Source: Bacillota bacterium
Lineage (GTDB): Bacteria; Bacillota; Clostridia; Christensenellales; UMGS416
Direction of reading: 5' to 3'
DNA: 64,000 bases
Assembly: GCA_023421955.1 (NCBI GenBank)
Contig: JAEZSE010000037.1
Location: 1-64,000, forward strand
Shown: in pieces, positions 18,301 through 25,722 of the stretch
Layout of the letters: each line of letters starts with the position of its first letter
Position numbering within the stretch: the stretch's first letter is position 1
Program-made: the position numbers and the translations under genes
Notes under the pieces: generated by a model
What the model was told of the DNA's origin: nothing
The model's database searches: none
What the model saw: only the letters and a program-made list of their open reading frames with translations

Positions 18301-19157
18301 TTCAGAAGCTTCATGCCCATCGTGGCCACATCCATCAGGCACACCGGCTTTGGTTTCCTTCCGGCATAAACCTGCGCCCGCCCGGCCTCATAGGCCTGCC
18401 AAGCCCGGCGGATCGGGTCAGCAGCAGGGCCTTCAGCGAACCGCACATCATCAAGCTCGGTCAGAAAGGTGGTGTGGCGGCAGTGGTCAGACCAATAGGT
18501 GTCCATCACCTTAATTTCGCTGATCGTGGGGTCGCGCTGTTCTTCATTCCTATAGTATTGCTGCACAAAGAGCAAATCGGTCACGCTCATCGCCATGCCC
18601 ATTTCCTTGTGCATGGCGGCGACACCTTCGGTGCACATGCTGCGGAAGCCAGTGAGCACCTCCACATCAGAGGGGGTCTCGATGTCCAGCCCCAGATGAT
18701 CTGGCATCGCAAGGTCGGCCTCGCGGCTGTCCACCGGGTTGATCAGGTAGCCCTTGATGCGGGCCACATCTTCATCGGTCAGGCTGCCCTCCAGCAGATA
18801 AGCCGTGGCACATCGCACTTCCGGCTGCTCACCCTGGGTGAGCAGCTGCACGCACTGGGCCGCCGAATCCGCCCGCTGGTCAAACTGCCCCGGCAAATAT
18901 TCCACGGCGAACACGAGGGCATTGCCGCTGTTCAACAACCCTTCCGTGAGTTGATCAACCGCAGCTTCACTGAAGACAGCGCTTTTTGCCTTTTCCCAAT
19001 CTTCATCTGCAATGCCGGCCACGTCATATCGCAGCACAATGCGCACACCATCGAGCGACTTGATCCCCAGCGTATGCCTAAGGTCGTGCCGCAGGGCTTT
19101 CGCAGCGCCGTCAAACCCAGGTTTTTTCTCCACAAACAGCCTTCTCACAACCGGCAT
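15309..19157 (-). CDS. purL: Phosphoribosylformylglycinamidine synthase, single-chain
   Basis: PurL converts FGAR to FGAM with glutamine and ATP, the fourth step of purine synthesis. At 1282 residues it is the large fused form: N-terminal PurS-like region, two AIRS-type ATP-binding halves, and a C-terminal class I glutamine amidotransferase. The nucleophile lies in GICNGFQ (C1123), and GHNE (H1252, E1254) completes the triad; ISHGEGRF is the oxyanion/His region. The WSDHCRHTTF signature of the large form is near residue 220. The gene has its own promoter with a PurBox, and GGAGGG precedes the start. A family A repeat touches its stop codon. No other purine gene is in the window. Confidence 0.97.
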   Translation of the reverse strand: MPVVRRLFVEKKPGFDGAAKALRHDLRHTLGIKSLDGVRIVLRYDVAGIADEDWEKAKSAVFSEAAVDQLTEGLLNSGNALVFAVEYLPGQFDQRADSAAQCVQLLTQGEQPEVRCATAYLLEGSLTDEDVARIKGYLINPVDSREADLAMPDHLGLDIETPSDVEVLTGFRSMCTEGVAAMHKEMGMAMSVTDLLFVQQYYRNEEQRDPTISEIKVMDTYWSDHCRHTTFLTELDDVRFAEGPAADPIRRAWQAYEAGRAQVYAGRKPKPVCLMDVATMGMKLLKKQGKLNDLDESEEINACSIEADVSVDGKPQRWLIEFKNETHNHPTEIEPFGGAATCLGGAIRDPLSMRAYVYQAMRVTGAADPRTPLKDTIPGKLPQRKITREAAHGYSSYGNQIGLATGQVTEFYHPGYAAKRMELGAVIGAAPKANVRREEPIPGDVVLLVGGRTGRDGCGGATGSSKAHTEESIAKCGAEVQKGNPPTERKLQRLFRNPAAQRLIKRCNDFGAGGVCVAIGELSDGLDINLDAVPKKYEGLDGTELAISESQERMAVVVSAADAEAFVELADLENLEATQVAVITGTGRLRMDWRGQRIIDISREFLNTNGAPQSAAATVVAPDVSAYFHVPQENVITNVAYAANASPFHLLKKEKQTSRAGDALTGAGGSGQLLSRLSDLNECSQRGLVELFDSTIGAGSVLMPYGGRRQLTPTQAMAALVPVEGGKTDTCTVMAHGFYPNLSSISPFHGAVYAVLESLARVAAAGGDAAKSWLSLQEFFERLGSDPTRWGKPLAALLGAYWAQVNLDVAAIGGKDSMSGSFRDMDVPPTLVSFAVCVSKAANTISAELKQPGSAVVLLRQPRDQYGLPDFTAFQANCAAVTKAIANGSVLAAHTVGEGGAATAIAKMALGNGIGVALAASPEVLFAPELGSFVLEVAQGMESSKLFAGLAFEVIGKTTKEETITLGGDTVTLAKIQKAWQGTLEPIFPTVAEGGSGAIQSTHYTARSAAKPRVSVARPRVLIPVFPGTNCEIDTAKAFEKAGAVADVFVVRNLSSAAIAESMAVFAKKIGQSQIVCLPGGFSAGDEPDGSGKFIAALLREPQVSAAIAELLGRRDGLMLGICNGFQALIKLGLVPYGEIRPMSADSPTLTFNAIGRHQSRLFRTMAVSVNSPWMANLNCGDIITTPISHGEGRFVCTQAEFDRLLANGQIAMQYVDDCDKPTYDTLYNPNGSFHAVEAITSPDGRVLGKMGHNERAAEHCFRNVPGNYFSGIFEAGVGYFR

Positions 19158-19158
19158 G

Positions 19159-19198
19159 CCGAACCCTCCGAGATAATTTTACTTAATTGTTCGGAATT
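19159..19198 (-). promoter_or_regulatory. PurBox-like operator at purL
   Basis: Minus-strand AATTCCGAACAAT (19198-19186) matches all 13 positions of the Bacillus PurR box AWWWCCGAACWWT. A second CCGAAC in the opposite orientation lies at 19159-19164, with 24 bases between the cores. It overlaps the purL ribosome-site/start region and is less certain. Confidence 0.65.
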
Positions 19199-19213
19199 TC
19201 TCTTTGTTACACT

Positions 19214-19241
19214 ATTATAACCTGTTTTTTTGATCTGTAAA
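19214..19241 (-). promoter_or_regulatory. purL promoter
   Basis: Minus-strand TTTACA (19241-19236), 16-base spacer, TATAAT (19219-19214). The expected start near 19207 places the PurBox immediately downstream. Confidence 0.7.
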
Positions 19242-19299
19242 TGAAAGATTTGTTGGGAATTTGCTAACATTATGATTTACAGCCCTGGCTTGTCCCCAG

Positions 19300-19570
19300 T
19301 GACCTCATCCCCCGGCCCCTTCCCCGTTCATGAATGACCCTCACCCCCGCCTCTTCCCCTCCCTATAGGCCCTCTCCCCTTGCCCCTCCCCCATCACTGT
19401 GGGAGGGGTATATTAGTATGGGGGCTGCCGCCCCCAATCCCCCGAGACCTAAGATAGATAACGTTTTGAATCAACTTTTTAAGAACACGGGGATCGGGGC
19501 ACCAGCCCCGGACTATATTCTCCCCCTCGCCCAGTGATGGGAGAGGGGGTCGGGGGGTGAGGGCTTATGA
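19300..19570. repeat. Gene-free stretch with family C repeats
   Basis: The 469-base region between purL and the AEC gene has no credible gene. Beyond the purL promoter it contains pyrimidine-rich segments: at about 19360-19409 a CCCCTCCCcatcactgtGGGAGGGG palindrome, and at about 19517-19567 a related inverted segment with CCCTCgcccagtgatGGGAGAGGG. A similar sequence recurs at 62070-62220. The CAGTGATGG core is shared by the copies. Confidence 0.55.
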
Positions 19571-19626
19571 TAATGGGGGAGGGGTTGGGGAGAGGGTCTC
19601 TAGAGAGGGGGCTGGGGGGCGACGGT

Positions 19627-20589
19627 TCACATCACCAAATCCATGATCGCCATGATCACCGGCATCGCCACCACCGATGCCACGGTTGTCAGCATGAAGC
19701 CGGTGGCGGCATAGTCGGCATCGGCATGGTATAGCCCGGCGATGATCGTGGTCTGCGACATCACCGGCATGGAGGCCTGGGCGATCAGCACGCGGGTCAT
19801 CATGTCGCCGGCGCCTACAGCCGTCAGCACCAGATAAGTGATCACAGGAGAGGCTGCAAACCGGAAAAACATCACGGCAAACTGGCTTGTTTTGATCCTG
19901 AGGTTTTTCAGGCCCATGCGGCTTAACAGGATGCCGCAGAAAATGAGCGCCACCGGCGACACCATGCCGCTGACGGTGCGCACACCCTGCATGAGCAGCG
20001 TGGGGGGTTTGATGCCCAGCAGCACCAGCGCAAGCCCCAGCAGCGTAGCGGCCAGCGCCGGGTTCAGAAGGCGCTTGTACCAACCCTTTGAGAAAAACGA
20101 CGCGCCGGGCTCGCCGTCGCGGCGGATGGCAAACACGCCCACTGTCCAAAACAATAGCGTGTTGGGCAGAAAGGCCATGAAGGCATACTTGATTGCGCCG
20201 TCGCCGAAGAGCATCGCCGTCATCGGCAGGCCGATGAACACGGTGTTGGAAAAGGCGGCCATCGCCGCAAAGGTGCCCCGGCGGTTTTTGTCCATTTTGA
20301 ACACCGCAGCACCGCCTAGCGCCAGCAGCCAGATTACCAGCATCATTACGCCGTAGGCCAGCATGCCCAGGCCCGCCTCGGCCAAGGACTGGCGGGTGAA
20401 GCCGTCGGTGGGGCTGGCAATGTAGTAAAAGGCTGAACAAGGCATGGCGATGTTCACGACCAGGCTGCCCAGCCCCCGCCAGCTTTCGCCGGGGAACCAG
20501 TTGCGCTTGTCCACAAAGATGCCCAGACCCACCAGCACCAGAATGACCGCCACGCTGCCCAGCGAGCGAAGCACGGTCAGGATGTCCAT
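19627..20589 (-). CDS. AEC (auxin efflux carrier) family transporter
   Basis: A 320-residue polytopic membrane protein of the AEC/BART superfamily, whose bacterial members move dicarboxylates, malate or similar organic acids. About ten hydrophobic segments in a five-plus-five arrangement are visible. The central polar loop with KMDKNRRGTFA (about 96-106) and the conserved Asn-Thr in AFSNTVFIGLPM fit the family. The start at MDILTVL is chosen because AAAGGAG lies 7 nt upstream; in-frame codons farther upstream run through a repeat. Substrate unknown. It stands alone between repeat-rich gaps. Confidence 0.87.
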   Translation of the reverse strand: MDILTVLRSLGSVAVILVLVGLGIFVDKRNWFPGESWRGLGSLVVNIAMPCSAFYYIASPTDGFTRQSLAEAGLGMLAYGVMMLVIWLLALGGAAVFKMDKNRRGTFAAMAAFSNTVFIGLPMTAMLFGDGAIKYAFMAFLPNTLLFWTVGVFAIRRDGEPGASFFSKGWYKRLLNPALAATLLGLALVLLGIKPPTLLMQGVRTVSGMVSPVALIFCGILLSRMGLKNLRIKTSQFAVMFFRFAASPVITYLVLTAVGAGDMMTRVLIAQASMPVMSQTTIIAGLYHADADYAATGFMLTTVASVVAMPVIMAIMDLVM

Positions 20590-20603
20590 ATACAGTCTCC
20601 TTT

Positions 20604-20890
20604 GGAAATCCCCCCTGGCTCCTGCGGGAGCCATCCCCCCTTCATAAGGGAGGGTGGAGAGGCTGTCTGTCAAGCTACCATGTAGGGGCGGCTCATGAGC
20701 CGCCCGCATATTCTCCACTGCTTATACGGCAGCATTCTTGAGAAATCCCCCCTGCCGCTGTGGCGGCATCCCCCCTTCATAAGGGAGGGTGGGGAGGTCG
20801 TTCTAGCAAACCTACAGTAGGGGCCGAGCTCTCGGTCGCATAGGCGAGCAGCGATCTGGCAAGATCGCGACCAGCCCGCCCCGGCCCGTT
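20604..20890. repeat. Repeat-filled gap: two family A and two family B copies
   Basis: No gene is seen between the AEC and aspartate kinase genes. Family A copies in forward orientation lie at 20604-20657 (hairpin GGCTCctgcgGGAGCC) and 20742-20793 (hairpin GCCGCtgtgGCGGC). Each has the CCCTTcataAGGG end hairpin. Family B palindromes lie at 20681-20707 (GGGGCGGCTCatGAGCCGCCC) and 20816-20890, beginning GTAGGGGC. Confidence 0.75.
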
Positions 20891-20910
20891 TGTTTATCTG
20901 CCGGAGTGAA

Positions 20911-22227
20911 TTACCCCTCAATAAACTCCCCGTAAATCGCCCCGATCGCCGCCTCAAAATCGCCTTCCTCCACACCCACAATGATGTTGAGCTCGCTGGA
21001 GCCCTGGTCGATCATGCGGATGTTGATACCGGCTTTGGCCAGCGCGCCAAACAGGCGGGCAGCCGTGCCCTTGCTGCTGACCATGCCCCGGCCCACTGTG
21101 GCGATCAGCGCCATACCGTCGAAGGCAGTGATGTCGTCGGGCTGCACGGTGTCACGGATCCTGTTTAGTATGGCGTCGCGGTTGCCATTTAAAAACTGGC
21201 TTTCCACCACAACAGACAGCGTGTCGATGCCAGTGGGCAGGTGCTCAAAGGAGATGCCGCAGTCTTCCAGCACCTGCAGCACCCGCCGGCCAAAACCCAG
21301 CTCGCTGTTCATCATTGCCTTTTCAATGCCGATGACCGAGAAGCCCTTGCGGCCTGCTATGCCGGTGACCACCGAAGCGGCGTTGCCCGCTGTTTCGGCG
21401 GTGATCAGCGTGCCGGGGTCTTCCGGGGCGTTGGTGTTGAGGATACGGATCGGGATGCCGGCCTGGCGCACGGGGAAAATTGCGTCCTCATGGAGCACCG
21501 TGGCGCCCATATAGGAAAGCTCCCGCAGCTCGCGGTAGGTAATGGCCGAAATGGTGCGGGCATTTTTGATGATGCGGGGGTCCGCAGCAAGAACGCCGGA
21601 CACATCGGTCCAGTTTTCATACACATCGGCCCCGGCGGCACGGGCGGCCAACGCCCCGGTGATATCACTGCCGCCTCGTGAAAACGTGCGCACAGAACCA
21701 TCGGGCAGGCTGCCATAGAAACCGGGCAGCACAGCCTGGGGGTGCTGTTTCAGCGCAGCGCCCAGTGCGGCATAGGTGCGCTCCTCATCGAGCTGGCCGT
21801 TTTCACGGAAGAACACGTAATCAGCGGCATCCAGAAAGGCAAAGCCCAGCGCATTGGCAATCACGATGCCATTCAGGTATTCACCGCGGCTGGCGGCATA
21901 GTCGGCGGATGCGCCGGAGGCCAGCTGCCGGGCGATTTCTGCAAACTCCCCCGATAAATCAAGGGCAAGGCCAAGCCCCGCGATGATCTCGTCGTAACGG
22001 GCCTTGATCGCCGAAAGCTCAGGGGCGGTGTTGCCGCCTGATTGCGCCGTTTTGTGCACGGCATAGAGCATGTCTGTAACCTTGGTGTCGGCGCTGAAGC
22101 GCTTACCCGGCGCGCTCGGTACAACCACAGACCGGCTGGCATCGGCACGGATGATTGCGATGACCTTTTGAAACTGTTCGGCGCTGGCCAAAGACGACCC
22201 GCCGAACTTCACTGCCTTGACGCCCAT
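20911..22227 (-). CDS. lysC: Aspartate kinase
   Basis: Phosphorylates aspartate at the entry to lysine, threonine, methionine and diaminopimelate synthesis. The 438-residue protein starts with KFGGSSLAS (about 5-13), the kinase signature, followed by the amino-acid-kinase domain. Two C-terminal ACT domains (about 300-370 and 375-438) imply feedback inhibition. RGGSDITGA (about 206-214) is the aspartate-binding region. The start at MGVKAVK has AAGGGG about 8 nt upstream; a start 42 bases upstream would enter the DUF1015 gene. No homoserine dehydrogenase is fused or adjacent. Which end-product inhibits it cannot be told, so the lysC symbol is only a general label. Confidence 0.93.
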   Translation of the reverse strand: MGVKAVKFGGSSLASAEQFQKVIAIIRADASRSVVVPSAPGKRFSADTKVTDMLYAVHKTAQSGGNTAPELSAIKARYDEIIAGLGLALDLSGEFAEIARQLASGASADYAASRGEYLNGIVIANALGFAFLDAADYVFFRENGQLDEERTYAALGAALKQHPQAVLPGFYGSLPDGSVRTFSRGGSDITGALAARAAGADVYENWTDVSGVLAADPRIIKNARTISAITYRELRELSYMGATVLHEDAIFPVRQAGIPIRILNTNAPEDPGTLITAETAGNAASVVTGIAGRKGFSVIGIEKAMMNSELGFGRRVLQVLEDCGISFEHLPTGIDTLSVVVESQFLNGNRDAILNRIRDTVQPDDITAFDGMALIATVGRGMVSSKGTAARLFGALAKAGINIRMIDQGSSELNIIVGVEEGDFEAAIGAIYGEFIEG

Positions 22228-22250
22228 ATGAAAACCCCTTCGGAAATAGA

Positions 22251-23528
22251 TTAACGGATTTTGCGGCACTCCAGATAGAAGCGCTTTTCATCGGCTTCGC
22301 CCATCGAGAATGCCTTGCGGGGCAGCACGCCCAGCTTCTCCACGGCGGGGAAAAGCTCCGCCTTGTCCATGGCTTGCAGCAGGAATGCGATGTTGCCCTC
22401 CCGGTGACCCAGCGCCACAGCGGAATCGTCGCCATGCACATAGTCCACCGATGCGCCGGCAAACGTGGGCAGCACGGCATCCAGCGCCTGCTGCAATGTG
22501 CCGCAGGCCAGCGGGCTTTCGGGCCGGGCCACGTTGATCCAGCCATGGTCAGCGGCGCAGGAGTATTCAATGGACTGGGCGCCCCGGGGCTCCTCACCCA
22601 TGGAGGCCGCCCAGCCCCGCTTGTTCATTTCCCACAGCAGCACCGCCACCAGCTCCACCGGGTCGGCATGGAACACCACGCGGTGGATCGGGTGGAACTG
22701 CAAGCCTTCGTCATGGATGTTCACCAGCTCCGCCAGCGCCCAGCGGGCCGGGTGGGTTTCCATTTCGGCCTCGGTGAGCGTGGGCTTCAGTTCATCCCAG
22801 CAGGCCTTGGCCGTGGCCAGGGAGTGGTTGCCGTCGCCCACGGCAAAAAGCATGCCGCCCTTTGAAGCCAGCGCCTCCAAAGCATCCGCGATGGGCGCGA
22901 AGCGCTCGGCACCCCTCACCCGCCAGCCGGAAATGCTTCCCGCCCCGGCCATGAGCCCGGTGGAGTAAAGCGGCTCCAGGCTGCTCTTCAGCCCGGCCAG
23001 CGGCTCGATCGCGGTGCGGCCGGGGTCATCAATCAGTATCATCACATGAGGGCACTCCAGCGCAGCCTGCTTGCGCACAGCCATCCTCGGCGGGATGCGC
23101 GAGAGAATCGTGCCCTCGGTGGCGCGGATGGGCATTTGGTTGCCCGGCGTGAAATCATACTTTTCCAGATCAAAAGCAGCCACCAGCCCCCGGCGGCAGT
23201 TCGCGTGGGGCGTCTTGCGCTCCACATAGACGAAACTATCTGCGATCTCCCGCAGCACACCGCCATTCAGATAAGCCTGCATTTCCTCGATGGCGCTTTG
23301 TTGCAGCGCCTCTGCTCTGGGCGTTTCCAGGAACGCCTCGGGAATGATGAGCTTCAGCGTGGAGGGGCTTCCGCCCACAAACGCATAGGCCCTCTCCCAA
23401 TACTCCGGCTCGGAGGAATACTGGTCGCAGGCAATGGCAGCCCAGCGCTCCATGTCGGCACCCTCGCGGGGCAGCAGGATGTTTGCCGGGGAAATCCCAA
23501 GGGCTTGCAGGCGCTCTATTTCTTTCAT
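22251..23528 (-). CDS. DUF1015 family protein
   Basis: A 425-residue cytosolic protein that matches the DUF1015 family along its length: the opening ALGISPANILLPREG, the SSEPEYWERAY segment (about 38-48), and VGDGNHSLATAKA near residue 235, the family's most conserved block. The biochemical function of DUF1015 is not established; members are often near serine or amino-acid metabolism genes. Here it lies just upstream of aspartate kinase (23-base gap), so the two are probably co-transcribed from the promoter at 23575-23603. Confidence 0.88.
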   Translation of the reverse strand: MKEIERLQALGISPANILLPREGADMERWAAIACDQYSSEPEYWERAYAFVGGSPSTLKLIIPEAFLETPRAEALQQSAIEEMQAYLNGGVLREIADSFVYVERKTPHANCRRGLVAAFDLEKYDFTPGNQMPIRATEGTILSRIPPRMAVRKQAALECPHVMILIDDPGRTAIEPLAGLKSSLEPLYSTGLMAGAGSISGWRVRGAERFAPIADALEALASKGGMLFAVGDGNHSLATAKACWDELKPTLTEAEMETHPARWALAELVNIHDEGLQFHPIHRVVFHADPVELVAVLLWEMNKRGWAASMGEEPRGAQSIEYSCAADHGWINVARPESPLACGTLQQALDAVLPTFAGASVDYVHGDDSAVALGHREGNIAFLLQAMDKAELFPAVEKLGVLPRKAFSMGEADEKRFYLECRKIR

Positions 23529-23574
23529 CAGAAAACCTCACACGGATGATATAAGGCCGGATGCATAATTATTT

Positions 23575-23603
23575 ATTATACAGGATATTTGGGGATGTGC
23601 CAA
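23575..23603 (-). promoter_or_regulatory. Promoter of DUF1015-aspartate kinase unit
   Basis: Minus-strand TTGGCA (23603-23598), 17-base spacer, TATAAT (23580-23575), about 47 bases before the DUF1015 start. The rest of the gap to 23750 shows no gene or repeat. Confidence 0.65.
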
Positions 23604-23749
23604 CTGAGCGAAATGATCAAAATGCATGGAGGAAATAGACGCGAATCGACAGAAACCGGTATGCTTGAATGGCATTCAAGACGCCGATCTGCAACATGCG
23701 TGTGCCCCGGGATTACCACTAGCCAATTTATTACTGTTTTCCTCAAATA

Positions 23750-23778
23750 TTTACATTCTTAAATGAACTATGTATACT
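23750..23778 (+). promoter_or_regulatory. Promoter of the zinc-ribbon/CD225 gene
   Basis: TTTACA (23750-23755), 17-base spacer, TATACT (23773-23778), 30 bases before the start codon. Confidence 0.65.
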
Positions 23779-23807
23779 AGTGCCATAAGCGCACCGGGAA
23801 GGCTCCT

Positions 23808-24176
23808 ATGCAGTATTGCAACCAATGCGGCGCCAATAACTCCAGCGGCAACAAGACCTGCCAGGCCTGCGGTGCACCTCTGGCCGAACAACCGTACATG
23901 CCCCCAAAGGCAAGCGATCGCGTGGTTTATACACCGGTGAACGACAACACCACCCTCTGGCTGGTGCTGAACATTATCTGCGCCCTGTGCTGCTGCCAGG
24001 TGCTTGGCATCATCGGCGCGGTGTTTGCAGGTTTAGCCAAAACCAGCTACCGGCAAGAGAACTATGAGGATGCCGAGCACAAGGTCCAAGTGTCCAAGAC
24101 ACTGTTTTGGGTGGGCGTGATCGTGGGGGGCATCTTGTCTGCGATATTACTGGTATCGCGTATGAATCGTTATTAG
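23808..24176 (+). CDS. Zinc-ribbon protein with CD225/dispanin-like membrane domain
   Basis: A 122-residue protein. An N-terminal zinc ribbon (C4, C7, C18, C21) is followed by a Pro-rich linker. A CD225/dispanin-like domain (about 45-118) has two hydrophobic helices flanking the polar segment GLAKTSYRQENYEDAEHK and a Cys cluster CALCCCQ before it. In eukaryotes this domain (IFITM proteins) is re-entrant plus transmembrane; bacterial function is unknown. The zinc ribbon should be cytosolic. It has its own promoter and heads the accessory cluster. No partner is evident, although another zinc-ribbon membrane protein is at 54000-55262. Confidence 0.83.
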   Translation: MQYCNQCGANNSSGNKTCQACGAPLAEQPYMPPKASDRVVYTPVNDNTTLWLVLNIICALCCCQVLGIIGAVFAGLAKTSYRQENYEDAEHKVQVSKTLFWVGVIVGGILSAILLVSRMNRY

Positions 24177-24285
24177 CCTCTATGACAATTCTCCCTGATG
24201 ATACCGATAACTCCTGATTCACCACGGCTCCACGAACTCATAACCCAGTTCCATCTCATGCCGAACTGATCGCTGGCAACAACAC

Positions 24286-25017
24286 TCAGGCGGAAACCGC
24301 AGCCTGCGGCACCTTGGGCTTGCGCTGCTTGCCAAAGGACATCGCGCCGAAAAAGAAGCCGGAGGCTGCTAAAAAGCCAAATTGGATCAGCAGGTTCACA
24401 ACCATGTTGATCGTGGTCAGCAGTTGAATCTGCTGGCTCCGGATCAAATACAGCGTGATCTGGCGCGAAAGGAACAGCACAAACAGAATGTAAAACAGCT
24501 CGTATGCCGCCAGCACCAGCGCAGACACACGCAGCACTGTGCCCGACGCCTTGTGGAACGCCGCCACGAGCATGCAGACTGTCCAAATAACCGCTTGTAT
24601 GGTCAGGAAAACTGAAATGGAGGCATTGGCCCATCTGCTTTGGCTGATCTCTCCCAGAGCGCCTGTGATGCGATCCAGCATGACCAGATCAGACATCGCC
24701 ATGGAGGCAGCGCCGAAAATGCGGCTGGCCGCCAGCACAAAAAACAAAACCTTGAATGCTTTGATGCTGTTTTTCATGCCATATGCCGTATAAAGGATCA
24801 CGCCGCCCAGGAAATAAACGGCCAGGATGACTGCGCACAGAATCCCATAGGCCGCCCCGAACCCATCTGTGCGGAAGGTTCTCATAAAGACCGGCACCAG
24901 TGAGTTCTGAAGGAGCTGGGCAATCACCATCAAAACGAAAAACCCCATCACAACCCAAAACAAGTGCCTGCTTTTGCCCTTCATGAAATACTGGTCCTGC
25001 AGCAGAGTCTGGCTCAT
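24286..25017 (-). CDS. Membrane protein, paralogue 1 of 3
   Basis: A 243-residue protein with about six hydrophobic segments and no catalytic motif. It begins MSQTLLQDQYFMKGKSRHLFW and ends with a basic tail after FFFGAMSFGKQRKP. The short basic stretch before the first helix (GKSRHLFW) and the C-terminal FFFG-SFGKQ block recur in the proteins at 28525-29223 and 29410-30195, so they form a local paralogous family. The start is supported by AAGGGGG 8 nt upstream; in-frame sequence upstream is not protein-like. I recognise no named family; function unknown. Confidence 0.72.
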   Translation of the reverse strand: MSQTLLQDQYFMKGKSRHLFWVVMGFFVLMVIAQLLQNSLVPVFMRTFRTDGFGAAYGILCAVILAVYFLGGVILYTAYGMKNSIKAFKVLFFVLAASRIFGAASMAMSDLVMLDRITGALGEISQSRWANASISVFLTIQAVIWTVCMLVAAFHKASGTVLRVSALVLAAYELFYILFVLFLSRQITLYLIRSQQIQLLTTINMVVNLLIQFGFLAASGFFFGAMSFGKQRKPKVPQAAVSA

Positions 25018-25184
25018 CTGAGCATCCCCCTTCCATCTTTTGGCACCAGTATACCCCAGCGGGATAACAGAAACAACAATATCGACATATGGAAATCCCC
25101 ATTGTGGAATTTGGCCTTTACCGGTTGTGTCCGGAGTCCTACTGCAATAAGATGATATCATTGAATCATTATGGGGGAACCGCC

Positions 25185-25649
25185 ATGAATATCGGCATCG
25201 TTGTCTATTCCCAGACCGGCAACACCCTTGCTGTGGTCCAACAGCTGCGCGACAAACTGAAGGCACAGGGACACACCGTGGCCATTGAGCGCATCACGCT
25301 GGCCAGCGACCCGAAGGATGCAAAAAACATCCGCCTGAACTCACTGCCCGGCCTGCGGGAGTATGACGCGCTGGTGTTTGCAGCACCTGTGCAGGGCTTC
25401 CAGCTCTGCCCGCCAATGCGTGCCTACCTCATGATGATGCCGCCACTCATGGGTCGCAAGGCCGCTGTGCTGGTGACCAAACACTGGGCCAGTGGCTGGA
25501 CAGGCGGCAGCAGCGCCATCAAAGAGATTGGAAAGGCGATCGAGGCCAACGGCGGCAGGTTGGCCGGCGAGGGCTTTATCGGCTGGAAGAGCAAGCGCCG
25601 GGAGTGGGATATCGAAGAGCTGACCGAGAGCATCGCAGCACGGTTTTAG
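25185..25649 (+). CDS. Flavodoxin-like protein
   Basis: A 154-residue single-domain flavodoxin-fold protein expected to bind FMN and carry electrons or act as a small NAD(P)H-dependent reductase. The phosphate-binding loop is YSQTGNT (about 7-13). The second FMN loop region around VFAAPVQGFQL (about 65-75) and the third near KHWASGWTGG are present in order. The start at MNIGIVV has a GGGGGA ribosome site 8 nt upstream. It is a single gene between a convergent membrane-protein gene and the beta-propeller gene. The partner enzyme is unknown. Confidence 0.85.
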   Translation: MNIGIVVYSQTGNTLAVVQQLRDKLKAQGHTVAIERITLASDPKDAKNIRLNSLPGLREYDALVFAAPVQGFQLCPPMRAYLMMMPPLMGRKAAVLVTKHWASGWTGGSSAIKEIGKAIEANGGRLAGEGFIGWKSKRREWDIEELTESIAARF

Positions 25650-25722
25650 CTCTGCCATTTTTTATTGCCCTCAAGCGCAATTGATATAGTATAATATTGG
25701 AAACCACCGCTTGGAGGGCCTT

